Assembly (NCBI GenBank): GCA_036946405.1
Contig: JAQIJC010000001.1
Location: 3,540,609 to 3,604,608, forward strand
From: Sphingomonas phyllosphaerae
GTDB lineage: Bacteria > Pseudomonadota > Alphaproteobacteria > Sphingomonadales > Sphingomonadaceae
Direction: 5' to 3'
DNA: 64,000 bases
Shown: positions 18,166 through 27,019 of the stretch, piece by piece
How the letters are laid out: each line of letters opens with the position of its first letter
Position numbering within the stretch: the stretch's first letter is position 1
Program-made: the position numbers and the translations under genes
The notes under the pieces: generated by a model
Told to the model about the DNA's origin: nothing
The model's database searches: none
Seen by the model: the letters and a program-made list of their open reading frames with translations, nothing else

Positions 18166-19356
18166 ATGCCATGTTCGAAGTCGATGAAGGATGCGAAAAC
18201 CTTGGCGAAGGCCAAGCGCCGTCAACTCTCTACCGAAGAGCGCGCCGTCATCTGGGAAGCGTACAACAAGCGCTGTCCGTATACGGGCGACCTCATCGCA
18301 TTTAGCGACCTGGAGATCGACCATGTCGTGCCGATCACGATCGCGCCAGACGATCTTGCCCGTCTCAAACGCGAAAGTATCGTTGCGGAAGACTTTGATT
18401 TGAATGGGCTGGGCAACCTTTTGCCAACGAAACGTTTCCAGAATGGAACCAAGAGCGCCCGGGTTCGGCCCAACAACGTGCTCATAAACTTCCTCGACAT
18501 CGCTCGACAGCATCAAGAGCTGATTGAGGCACAGCTTGCGGCGTCGATCGAGGATCGGAAGTTGCTAACTGCCTACCTTCAGCTTAAAGCAAAGGCAGAT
18601 CGGAACTCACTCGACGTCGAGGACGTGGTCGACGTGCACCGTCAGCAAGATGGCATGACGCGACTGCGCCATTCGCCGGAACTGGCTGGCGCTGATGATA
18701 TCACCTTGCTTAACGCCGCGCTGGCTCGCGATTTGATGACCAAGCCCTTCGCGCTTGGCGGTGGCGGCATTGATGCCGTGGTAGTTCGAGATGATGCGGG
18801 AACTAGAACGATTTGCACCAATTGCCTCGAGTTCCAAGTCGCCCAGCAGAAGGGCTACTGGCCGGAGACGCAGTTCGACATGAACTGTTACGGCATGGCT
18901 GACCGCAATTGCGGCATGCTGGCGGCGCTGGAGACTGCCACGTTCGCGCCACATTCGGTGCTCCGCTACCCGCGCATTACCTGCCGCAACCTCGATCGTT
19001 GGTCGTCCGCCTGGGTCAGACAAGTGTGGATCGAGTTCGATGAGGAAACAGACGGCCCACTCTTTGCACGATGCAAGACAATCGCCGACCTGATCGCCGA
19101 GGGTGCCTGCGACGTGGTCGAGCAGGAAGACTGGCGCGTGGCGATCGAACCGCGCAATGGCTTCGCCCTTGCGCTCAGCGAGCTATTCCGCGCCGATCTC
19201 GATGGCGATGGCGAGGAAGAAATCCTGGTCTTCGACCTTCTCTATGCGACGGGCGGCACACTACGCGCGGGCAGTGTCGGCATCGCCAAACCCGACGCCG
19301 ACGGCATCCTGCAGCCGGTCCATAACGGCATTGTAGAACCGGCGGCGACGGACTGA
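18166..19356 (+). CDS. HNH endonuclease-domain protein
   Basis: A 396-residue protein with an N-terminal HNH nuclease domain (about 20-100): RCPYTGDLIAFSDLEIDHVVP supplies the Asp52-His53 pair, then NLLPTKRFQNGTKS gives the conserved Asn residues. The middle is helical. The last 100 residues include DLDGDGEEEILVFDL, an acidic calcium-loop-like motif. The zinc-finger cysteines of many HNH proteins are absent. The start is uncertain: ATG 18166 or ATG 18184, neither with a strong ribosome site. The stop is 2 bp before the next ATG, so it heads a short operon with two unrecognised genes. The partners are unknown and the function is unassigned; a nuclease acting on foreign or damaged DNA is possible. 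17912-18165 contains no gene. Confidence 0.75.
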   Translation: MPCSKSMKDAKTLAKAKRRQLSTEERAVIWEAYNKRCPYTGDLIAFSDLEIDHVVPITIAPDDLARLKRESIVAEDFDLNGLGNLLPTKRFQNGTKSARVRPNNVLINFLDIARQHQELIEAQLAASIEDRKLLTAYLQLKAKADRNSLDVEDVVDVHRQQDGMTRLRHSPELAGADDITLLNAALARDLMTKPFALGGGGIDAVVVRDDAGTRTICTNCLEFQVAQQKGYWPETQFDMNCYGMADRNCGMLAALETATFAPHSVLRYPRITCRNLDRWSSAWVRQVWIEFDEETDGPLFARCKTIADLIAEGACDVVEQEDWRVAIEPRNGFALALSELFRADLDGDGEEEILVFDLLYATGGTLRAGSVGIAKPDADGILQPVHNGIVEPAATD

Positions 19357-19358
19357 CC

Positions 19359-19544
19359 ATGACGATTAAGCCCATCCTCGACGACCCGCGGAACCTCGTT
19401 CCCGCAGGCGATTGGCGCAGCCACCCCATGCGTCGGCCAGCGATCGTTCGCTTGCAAAGGCGGGATTGGTGCGGATCAGCTTGGAGCAATTGCATAACGT
19501 GGGTATTTCGCCACTCTGGCCGCGGCGCTAAGCTGGGTGAATGA
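19359..19544 (+). CDS. 61-residue hypothetical protein between HNH and HEPN-like genes
   Basis: It begins 2 bp after the HNH stop and overlaps the next gene by ATGA, so it is positioned like a real operon member. The first 30 residues (MTIKPILDDPRNLVPAGDW) look protein-like; the rest is Trp/Arg/Cys-rich and less so. A different frame over the second half reads SLAKAGLVRISLEQLHNVGIS and ends at 19531, which looks more natural. A one- or two-base frameshift near 19440 may therefore have swapped the C-terminus. No family recognised. Confidence 0.45.
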   Translation: MTIKPILDDPRNLVPAGDWRSHPMRRPAIVRLQRRDWCGSAWSNCITWVFRHSGRGAKLGE

Positions 19545-20221
19545 CCAGCACACCTGAAGATCCGCCCTTTCATTTCGAGATCTGGCAAGGCCCTAGCTCC
19601 ACTTTCGGCGATGAGCCGAAGGCAATCTATTATGTCGAAAACCACAATGGCCAGTGCAGCTACGGCGAGCTTGCGCTTGATTTTCAGATGGCGGCGACGG
19701 CGCTTCTAAAAACCTATCGCAAAGAGCAACTTGGTAACTGGACGGCGCCGGTTGCGCACATCATACGCCAGACGCTTGAACTGCGCCTGAAAGCGCTGTT
19801 AAGTTCGATCCTCGCCCGCGATGCGGCTGTCGACAAGAAACCGCTGGCTCAGCATGGTCTGCTGGCGCTCTGGGGCGTGGCTTATACCTGGCTTCTGGCG
19901 AACGGCTTTGCGGTCGATCGCGATGCGCGCCTCGCGTCAACGCTGCACTTGGTCAGCGCCTATGATGCCATCGATCCGTCGGGCGACCTCTTCCGGTTCG
20001 GGATGTCGCGCAAGATGGCCTTCGAGAAGCGAAAAAGCTATGACCGTGTTGGGATAAACTTCGAAATAATGGCCCAGGAATTCGCTGACGCTGACGGGTT
20101 ATTGTCCCATTGGGAGGCCGCAGTTTTCCGCTTAACGATGGCCGAGAAGCATGGGTGGACCACGGACCCTTATTTTGACGTAGACAATTTCCCGAAGATC
20201 GAGCAGCAGCCGTCTGAGTGA
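19541..20221 (+). CDS. hypothetical protein with HEPN-like segment
   Basis: 226 residues; ATG overlaps the stop of the preceding ORF (ATGA). The segment IIRQTLELRLKALLSSI resembles the helix of HEPN-type and nucleic-acid-associated proteins (pattern RQ-x-LE-x-LKALL), but no RX4-6H catalytic motif is obvious. The remaining sequence is helical, without membrane segments or signal. Translational coupling to the HNH operon suggests a shared job. Function unknown. Confidence 0.65.
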   Translation: MTSTPEDPPFHFEIWQGPSSTFGDEPKAIYYVENHNGQCSYGELALDFQMAATALLKTYRKEQLGNWTAPVAHIIRQTLELRLKALLSSILARDAAVDKKPLAQHGLLALWGVAYTWLLANGFAVDRDARLASTLHLVSAYDAIDPSGDLFRFGMSRKMAFEKRKSYDRVGINFEIMAQEFADADGLLSHWEAAVFRLTMAEKHGWTTDPYFDVDNFPKIEQQPSE

Positions 20222-20613
20222 TGCGGCCTTAGACTTACCAGTATGCGGTCTGAAGAGAGAGGTTCCACCAGTAGCCGCTTCCAAGTGGCAATTTAGCGGG
20301 TCGGAACGATCGTTTAAGGGCCCTTGGGCGACTGTCCGCTTTGAATCAGGCTGATCGGCGGCTTCTGCCAAAACTGGACGTTCACCGGAGGAAAGCTAAG
20401 CGACGCATCCTGGTCGGGAGCCGGCGCCGGGAGCCCGAAGGGAATGAACGATACTGGCGACCGACATTCCGACATTCAGGGCGCCCGTTCGACTTCCTAA
20501 TTTCTGCCATTTATTCAGGTCGGCCTGACGGCCGCTTTTAGCGAGCCGGATCAGCCGCCTGGACGTCGTGAGATAGTGGACACCGGCATTTCAGATTCGG
20601 AGCGCGCTGCGGG
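20222..20613. other. intergenic region, no gene seen
   Basis: 392 bp between the convergent HEPN-like and DUF2971 genes. It contains CCGACATTCCGACATTCAG, a short tandem of a GACATTC word that recurs in other gaps of this window (for example near 2210). No frame with coding character. Confidence 0.35.
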
Positions 20614-21528
20614 CTAGGCTCGATAGCTTGAGGCCGACCACAATAGATCAACGCCGCGATGCCCGTAGCGGGTCAAGGGATAAAGCGCGTTTCCCGGGCC
20701 GTTGTCGTTGCTTGGGCCGAACCAAACCTCTCTAATTGCCACTCCGGCAACACGCTGCAACGGAATATCAACGTACGCAACGACAGCCGATCCGGCGGCG
20801 CGGAAGCCTACTGCCTCGCCCTTAACCTTTTCGCCATTCGCCGTGCCACCTTCGTCGATTAGTTCCCACCCGTCCTCTGAGATATCGACGCGCAATTCAT
20901 GCAGCGCGCGTACTTCTTGCTCTTCCTCGAACGATGGATGTTTGTATCCAAGGATGAAGCTGGAGAGCAACGCGGCGTCTTCACCGACGGTATCTTTGAA
21001 ATCGCCACCTTCTTTGCGCCAAGTTAGGTACATAGCGGCTAGAAAATTGCGCACCTCGGTGATTTGCTGCTCGGGATCGTAAACCACCTCAAGCAGCGTG
21101 ACCGGCATAGCATCGAGCGCTAACCCACTGAATCCGATCGACCAGCCTTTGCCATTGTCGGCATAGCCACGCCACTGACTGAGCACATCTGGTCGCTTCG
21201 AAAAGCACGCGATCACCGGGTGGCTTCTTAGTTGCTTGGGCGACAGATAGCCATCGATATGGTCGAAAAAGCTTGTATCCAGTCCTTCAAGTGCTGGGTA
21301 ATCTGAAACCATTTCAAGCAATGCATTGGCTGCTCGCTCGAACAATTCGTAGCAATACCTCCATTCGCGCGGGTCGTTCATCATGTTGACATCGCTGAAC
21401 CGCAGTTTTCCGTGCTCTAGGATCGAGAGCAGCGTTGGGGTGCTGCAATAATGATATAAGACAGTTTCCGAATTCGGCTTCAGAACACGAGCGTATGTGG
21501 AAGCAAATAGCGGATCTGGATCGTTCAT
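20614..21528 (-). CDS. DUF2971 domain-containing protein
   Basis: 304 residues from ATG 21528. The N-terminal pattern YHYCSTPTLLSILEHGKLRFSD, then NDPREWRY, matches the DUF2971 family, and SQWRGYADNGKGWSIGF is the second family block. Members are cytosolic, of unknown activity, and frequent in accessory regions. An upstream TTG at 21561 would add eleven residues. No membrane segment. It stands alone between two gene-poor gaps, as expected for cargo. Confidence 0.8.
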   Translation of the reverse strand: MNDPDPLFASTYARVLKPNSETVLYHYCSTPTLLSILEHGKLRFSDVNMMNDPREWRYCYELFERAANALLEMVSDYPALEGLDTSFFDHIDGYLSPKQLRSHPVIACFSKRPDVLSQWRGYADNGKGWSIGFSGLALDAMPVTLLEVVYDPEQQITEVRNFLAAMYLTWRKEGGDFKDTVGEDAALLSSFILGYKHPSFEEEQEVRALHELRVDISEDGWELIDEGGTANGEKVKGEAVGFRAAGSAVVAYVDIPLQRVAGVAIREVWFGPSNDNGPGNALYPLTRYGHRGVDLLWSASSYRA

Positions 21529-22172
21529 CGGTGTCGTCTCCCGTCGTAGCGCTTTCGCCAAAGGATGTTAAATCAGCGTCAAATGCAAGAGCTGGACTAG
21601 TTTTTTTACAAGCAAATCTGGGCGGATATCCTTTTAAATTCGTGAGTTTGCGCTCGGCGCACTTTCGCCCAGCAGCGAGCATATGAAGAAATGGCCGGTT
21701 CTGATAGCTGCTCGAGCCACGTCGAATGTCGTTCTCTGGGCGTAAGCCGTCCGGCAGCTTGCGGCTTCGAGGACCCAAAGGCGGTCACTCAGTGCTCCCT
21801 GCTGGGCGCCCACTTCCTGCCGCTCGTTCATCTTGGAGATCGTCGAACTTGAGACATAGCAAGCGACGGGCTGAACCGCCCGGATAATGGAAAACGGCAG
21901 CGCGAAAACAGAAGATATCATCGGGAAAAGCAGATTTAAGATGCACTTCCTTGAAGTGGCGTACCTCCACGACCCGGAGGCCAAAGCGCAAGGAAAGTCG
22001 AAGCGGTGCAGCTCCCGCACCGCGGACATCGGCCCGACCGTCTCCATCCCCCCGGTCCCGAGTCAAAAGCCGCTCGGGACCGGGGGGGACAGATCCAGAC
22101 GCTAGCCGTGCCGGCATTCCGCCGTAAATCGACGCGCCGCGGTGAGTGTGGCCCGCCGACCGGCCCCGAGCT
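21529..22172. other. 644-bp gene-poor region
   Basis: Short open frames on both strands show no family resemblance. It contains a strong GC-rich hairpin (listed separately) and a stretch near 21720-21750 resembling degenerate intergenic filler with the GACATTC word. It probably marks an old junction between accessory segments. Confidence 0.35.
22047..22088. repeat. long perfect GC hairpin downstream of the chimeric gene
   Basis: Arms 22048-22062 and 22073-22087 pair over 15 bp (CCCCCCGGTCCCGAG with its complement) around a 10-nt loop TCAAAAGCCG. It lies about 85 bp beyond the stop of the 22173-26003 gene on the minus strand. No T-run follows, so it may be a Rho-dependent end, an RNA stabiliser or a recombination scar. 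Confidence 0.6.
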
Positions 22173-25100
22173 TCATTGGCCCTGCACGGGCAGAGGCCGC
22201 TCGAAGGCGATGATCTTCGCGCCGAGCCCGCCTGCGGCGAATTTCGCGGCGATGAACTCAGCTTGGACACGATCGTGCGTGGTCATGACGATCTGGTGCC
22301 TCTTGTCGAGGCAGAGCGACCTGATCAGGTCGGCAAATGCGCCGACCTTGATCACGTCGGCGTGCTGGAGCGGATCGTCGAGGAGTAGGGCGTTCCACCG
22401 CGACCAAGGCAGCAGGACGGATGCCGTGATCATCGCCGATATCTGGAGCGCAGCCAGCTGGCCTTCGGAGAAGTAATGTCCGGCGAGCCAACCAGAAATC
22501 GGTTCCCCCGCGACGTTCGGCCTGACGCTGGACCCGATCTCGCGGAAGCGCATGTCGACGCGGTCCGCCGTCCACTCCAGCGTCTCGCCCAACGAGCCGG
22601 CCAAGCTCGCGTAGACGGCGCGGAACAGGCCGTTCCACGGTCTTAGCGCGGTGCCCTGCAGCCTCTTGTCGATGTCCCGCCTGACCCGGGCCCGTTGGCT
22701 CAGGCGCTTCCGCAGCGTTTGCAACGAAACCAGATCGGCGCGCGCGCGGCGGAGCTCCCGGTCGATGGCCTCGCGCAGCTCTGCGGGGCTGGCGCGGTCG
22801 GCTGAAGGCAGGTACGTTGCCCGAAGCAGCGTGAGCTCGTCATCTCTGTCGGGCGACTGCCGCGCGCGCGCGACCTCGTCTCGGATCGAGGCCAGGCGCT
22901 CGAGCAGTATGCCAATCCTAACCGACTGCTCCTGCGTCCGCTCCGCAAACTCGTCCTCCGGCGCGCCATCCAGGATCTCGGCGAGCGTGCGCGTCCAGTT
23001 CACGACGCGCCGGCTCTCCTCGAAAAGCGACGCCTCCGCGTTCCCGTGCAGCTCGCGCAGTCGCCTCAGGTTGTCCTCGACGCCTTCGGCGAGCTGGACA
23101 GCGAAGCCGTACTCGGTCGTGGCGGCCGTGAGCTGCACCGCGACCTGGTCGATTTGAGCGTCGACAGCGCGGATTTGGGCGCGGAGGTCGGTCTCGGGCC
23201 GCTCTCCGTACGGCTGGACGGCGAGGGTCTCTAGCACCCGCTCGTTCTCGAGCAGGCGCGCCTCCAGGTCGGCGAGGAGCGGCGCGAGCCGCCGCTGTAG
23301 CTCCTGGAGTTCGACCCGCATGAAGCGCGCCTCGACCTCGCCGCCCGCCTCGAGCTCCTCGCGCAGGTCCTCGATCCGGGACTGGACCTCCTCGAGCGCC
23401 TCGGCAGTCGGTTGCCCGTCGCCGTAGGCTTCCAACTGGCGCGCCCGGTCGGCTTGGTGCCGGGCGATGGCGGCCGCGACCGCTCGCGCTTCCTCGGCGC
23501 GCGCCAGGGCGATGCGCATCTGGCCAGACACGCGGCCGAGCTCGTGCGTGGTCTCGTTGAGCGACTTCGTGATCTGCTGGGCGGCGGGGCCGGGGGTGAA
23601 CGCCGCCGCCCGCGCGCGCGTCGCGAGCTCGCCGAGCTCGTAGGCGGCCGCGCACACCGGGCATCGCGTGTCCTCCGCATGGAGGTGCGCGGCCACCGCC
23701 GCGGCAAGCGCGGCTAGCGATTTGAGGCGGTCTGTCTCGTCCGACAGCGCGCCCTGCAACTGCTCGCGAATGCCAGCCAGCTCGTCGCGCCTAGCCGAGA
23801 GCTCCGCGACCTGCCGCGCGGCCGACGCCTGGGCCTCCTCGGGGTCGCCAAGCTCGGCCAGCTCGGCCAGGCTGCGGTCGATCTCCTGCAGCGCGGTCCC
23901 CGCGCGCAGCTTGGTCGTCGCCGCCTCCAGCTCGTCCAGCCGGGCGATCTTCTCCGCGACCGCCTCGCCCTGCGCCTTCGTGTCCGCGGCGCGACGCCGC
24001 AGCTCGCCGCGCTCGAGTTGCAGCTCCAGGAGCTCGGCCCTCGCGCCGAGCGCGCCGGCGAGGCTCGCGCGCGTCGCATTCATCCGATCCAGTTCGGCCT
24101 GGCGCGCGTCCCGCTCGGACGCGGCGAGCCCTCGCGCCTCGACGCGCCGTTCCGCCATCTGCTCGGCTGTCCGCAGCGATTGTCGCGCCTCGTCCTCCTC
24201 GATGGTCAGGCGCCGCACCCGCGGGTTGGCGTCGCGCAGGAGGGCCCGCAGCGACCGGACCTCGCCCAACCGCGCCTCCAGCCCCGAGCGGAACGTCGCC
24301 AGGTGGTTGTCGAGCCGCTCCAGGTCTATCCCGTCAGGGGCGGGCGGCAGCCCCGGCTCCTTGGCGAGTGCCTCCCGAAGGTCGTTGAGCCGTTGCCGCG
24401 TCGCCAGATCTCCGTTCGTCGCGAGAGGCAATCGGAGCTGATCCAGCCGGTCGAGCGCTGTGCTGTGCTGCCGCTCCTTGGCGCGCACCTCACGCTCCAG
24501 CTCCTTAACGGCGGACTGCGTCTCGCGGCCCCAGAGCCGCCGGTCCAAGCCCTTGAGACGTTCGAGCCCCGCCGGCGCAGCGAACGCCTTGAGTATCGCG
24601 TCGCCGTGCTCGTAACCGAGTCTGGCGGTCGAGCGCTGCGACGAGAAGTGGGTCCAGCGCAGGGCTGCGGCGACCGATTTGATGTCGGACCAGGGCGCCT
24701 CGTCGCGGCGAAGCAGCTGCGCCACGCGCTCCTCGCCGTCCGCCGAGCTGAGGCGATGCGGGTCGCCGCTACGTTCGCAGGCGAGGATCGTACTGCCCGA
24801 GCCCGAGAATGCATCGATGATGATCTCGCCATGCCGGGTCACGTCGCGGATCGCTTCGGCGAGCAACGCCACCGGTTTGACCGTGGGATGATCGGCAAGG
24901 TCAGCGTCGCGCGACGCACCGAATGCATTGGCACCGGCCCAATTCCAGACGTTGGTGCGGTAGCGGCCATGCCTGCCGAGCTCGACCATGTTGGTGTGCG
25001 GCGCGGTGCCGTGTTTCAGCACCAACACCAACTCATGCTGGCTGCGGTACAGACTCCCCATGCCGCCGTTGGTCTTCGCCCAGACGCATAGGTTGAGATG

Positions 25101-26003
25101 TTTGAACCCGACCTCGCGCGCCGCCGTCATCAATTCGAACAGATGGTGGTGATCCATGAATGCCATGGCGATCCCGCCGTCCTTGAGGTGCGCGGCCATA
25201 TTGGCGAGATAGGACACGTTGAAGCGGATGAACTCGGCCTCGCTCATCTCGCCGGATGCCATCGCAAACTCGGCGTGCTGGCCGCCGCCTGAGACATGGC
25301 CGTTGACGCGGACATTGTACGGGGCATCGGTCAGGATCATGGCTGCGACGTTGCCGGCCATCAGCCGCTCCCAGCTCGATGGCTCGAGCGATGACGCGCA
25401 TAGCAGGCGATGGCGGCCGAGCAGCCAGAGGTCGCCGGGCTGCGCTACCGGCGTGGTCCGCGGCTCGGGCAGCATATCATCCGAGTCGGAGGCATCGTCC
25501 TCGACCCCTGCGCCGTCGAGCAGCACATCGATCTCACCGGTCGACCAGCCGAGAATCTCGATGGGCGTCTCGTCGAGTTCGATGATACTGGCGATCTCGA
25601 CGCGCAGCAGATCTTCATCCCATGTCGCTGCGCGCGCGAGCTGGTTGTCGGCGAGGCGATAGGCCTTGATCTTAGCCTTGCTCCAGCAACGGGCCACCAG
25701 CACCGGCACGTCCTCCATGCCGAGACGGCGGGCGGCTTCAAGCCGGGCGTGGCCGCAGATGAGCTCGCCGGCCTCCGCGACGAGAAGCGGCATGGTGAAG
25801 CCGAACTGGCGTATCGACGCCATGAGCTGCACGATCTGGCGTTCAGGATGCTGACGCGGATTCCCCGCATAGGGGATGATGTCCTTCAGCCGGCGATATT
25901 CGATGGGTCCGAGCCGCTGTTCGATGGCGCGCGACAGATCGCGCAGCGCGGCATCGTCCGCAGCTACGCCGGCAGCTTTGCGAGAGCGAGGCGAGGTCTT
26001 CAT
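22173..26003 (-). CDS. chimeric protein: ParB domain, DNA methyltransferase and C-terminal half of a Rad50/SMC-like ATPase
   Basis: One uninterrupted 1276-codon frame from ATG 26003 (AAGGA site). Residues about 36-125 form a ParB-like nuclease domain (IPYAGNPRQHP, ELICGHARLEAARRLG). Residues about 185-413 are a beta-class DNA methyltransferase, with motif IV TDAPY at 226-229 (family DPPY) and the SAM loop FSGSGST at 399. After Gly413 the sequence switches to an SMC/Rad50-like ATPase: coiled coils, zinc hook CPVC at 781-784, a second coil, the Walker B NALLLDDPLQHAD (Asp1209-Asp1210) and the H-loop MTTHDR (His1243). No Walker A exists anywhere in it. The ATPase part is visibly richer in G+C. 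It looks like a deletion that joined two genes in frame near 24764; whether the product works is unknown. Confidence 0.85.
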   Translation of the reverse strand: MKTSPRSRKAAGVAADDAALRDLSRAIEQRLGPIEYRRLKDIIPYAGNPRQHPERQIVQLMASIRQFGFTMPLLVAEAGELICGHARLEAARRLGMEDVPVLVARCWSKAKIKAYRLADNQLARAATWDEDLLRVEIASIIELDETPIEILGWSTGEIDVLLDGAGVEDDASDSDDMLPEPRTTPVAQPGDLWLLGRHRLLCASSLEPSSWERLMAGNVAAMILTDAPYNVRVNGHVSGGGQHAEFAMASGEMSEAEFIRFNVSYLANMAAHLKDGGIAMAFMDHHHLFELMTAAREVGFKHLNLCVWAKTNGGMGSLYRSQHELVLVLKHGTAPHTNMVELGRHGRYRTNVWNWAGANAFGASRDADLADHPTVKPVALLAEAIRDVTRHGEIIIDAFSGSGSTILACERSGDPHRLSSADGEERVAQLLRRDEAPWSDIKSVAAALRWTHFSSQRSTARLGYEHGDAILKAFAAPAGLERLKGLDRRLWGRETQSAVKELEREVRAKERQHSTALDRLDQLRLPLATNGDLATRQRLNDLREALAKEPGLPPAPDGIDLERLDNHLATFRSGLEARLGEVRSLRALLRDANPRVRRLTIEEDEARQSLRTAEQMAERRVEARGLAASERDARQAELDRMNATRASLAGALGARAELLELQLERGELRRRAADTKAQGEAVAEKIARLDELEAATTKLRAGTALQEIDRSLAELAELGDPEEAQASAARQVAELSARRDELAGIREQLQGALSDETDRLKSLAALAAAVAAHLHAEDTRCPVCAAAYELGELATRARAAAFTPGPAAQQITKSLNETTHELGRVSGQMRIALARAEEARAVAAAIARHQADRARQLEAYGDGQPTAEALEEVQSRIEDLREELEAGGEVEARFMRVELQELQRRLAPLLADLEARLLENERVLETLAVQPYGERPETDLRAQIRAVDAQIDQVAVQLTAATTEYGFAVQLAEGVEDNLRRLRELHGNAEASLFEESRRVVNWTRTLAEILDGAPEDEFAERTQEQSVRIGILLERLASIRDEVARARQSPDRDDELTLLRATYLPSADRASPAELREAIDRELRRARADLVSLQTLRKRLSQRARVRRDIDKRLQGTALRPWNGLFRAVYASLAGSLGETLEWTADRVDMRFREIGSSVRPNVAGEPISGWLAGHYFSEGQLAALQISAMITASVLLPWSRWNALLLDDPLQHADVIKVGAFADLIRSLCLDKRHQIVMTTHDRVQAEFIAAKFAAGGLGAKIIAFERPLPVQGQ

Positions 26004-26796
26004 GGTTCGTCCTTCATGTGTCGGAAGGACGGGACGAGGACCGAGCGTCAGCAGACACGCGCGACCACTCGCCTGCCCAACCGGTCGGTTGTTCAGCAGG
26101 CGGGATGCAAGCTGTTCGCCATGCATCCCAACGTGATCCCGGATGCTGCTGTGCGGTTAGGCGATGCTGCTCGGGCGGAGGTTCAGCTCCGATGCCGCTT
26201 ATGCCACCATAAAGATGAAGAAGCAATCACCGCGAGCAAGCAATCATGAAGGACGAATTTTGTTGTCAATCGCCTCCACTTATGAACAGTTATGTTCGCC
26301 TCTTCCGACCATATCTCTGCATCAGATATACCGCTCCCTGCTTGCATCGACCTCTTCCCTGTTCGGTGCACGCAATTCCCTGTAATCAAAAGCAGGGAAT
26401 TTGATCACGAAGGACGCGAAAAAGCTGAAGTTTTGACTGTGCCGGGATGAGCACGTCGCCTGTTTCTTGTGGTTATTCCCTGTTAATCGCGCGAGATCAG
26501 GGAAAACAGCGTTCCGATCGCCGCACCTCACACCGGCGTAAAGCGCGCGAAAATAACCCGATGACTTGAGCTCGATCGATGCTTATGACCGACACCATCG
26601 CCGGACGGCAAGCACGGGAAAACAGCAGATCATTGGCTTTGGTACTGCCCCCCGGCGGTGCGGAGAAAACGCCATGTCCTTCCAGGAAGGTCGGTTATCA
26701 GGCAATTCTCCGAGATACGGAGTCGCGTGAGAACGACGCAGTTTCCCGCGGGATTTCTTGAAGAAGGTCGCTCTGAGGCGGTGGGATAGGACTGAG
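26004..26796. other. intergenic region left of the island with TTCCCTG inverted repeats
   Basis: No convincing gene; open frames are short and lack ribosome sites. The part from 26250 to 26520 is lower in G+C and carries the repeats listed next. The right end runs to the left attachment repeat at 26797. Confidence 0.4.
26355..26504. repeat. cluster of TTCCCTG / CAGGGAA inverted repeats
   Basis: AATTCCCTG (26374-26382) and CAGGGAATT (26393-26401) form a 9-bp stem with a 10-nt loop. TTCCCTG (26476-26482) and CAGGGAA (26498-26504) form a second stem. A lone TTCCCTG is at 26355-26361. I recall similar repeats dispersed in alphaproteobacterial accessory DNA. Role unknown. Confidence 0.55.
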
Positions 26797-26810
26797 TGGC
26801 GGAGCGGGAG
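26797..26810. other. left attachment repeat (copy of the tRNA-Ser 3' end)
   Basis: TGGCGGAGCGGGAG, identical over 14 bases and in the same orientation as the 3' end of tRNA-Ser at 49449. This is the expected duplicated end after integration into a tRNA gene. Identity stops sharply on both sides. Confidence 0.7.
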
Positions 26811-26872
26811 CCCGCCCCAACACCACGAACGAACGACGTTTTTCTGCGACTTAGGAGCGCCGCAGCTGATCT

Positions 26873-26892
26873 GATACCCCTCTTGATACCCC
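26873..26892. promoter_or_regulatory. GATACCCC tandem, candidate integrase arm sites (left end)
   Basis: Two direct GATACCCC copies start at 26873 and 26885, 12 bp apart, 63 bp inside the left attachment repeat. The same word and spacing recur at the right end near the integrase. Confidence 0.5.
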
Positions 26893-27019
26893 ACTGCTGT
26901 TTGGCACGATGTGGGACATCCCTTCTTGCCACGCAGTCACTTCGGGTCCGTCTCGTTCGATATCCATTCGCATGATCAGCCCGGCAGTGCCAAGGGACAC
27001 TCGGCATCGCTGGCACCGG

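Noticed and set aside
21634..22047. 137-codon minus-strand frame in the gene-poor gap
   Set aside because: Irregular composition, no start signal and no domain; it looks like intergenic sequence that happens to be open.
26579..26761. 60-codon frame left of the island end
   Set aside because: No ribosome site and no family resemblance; it overlaps repeat-rich intergenic DNA, so it is probably not a gene.
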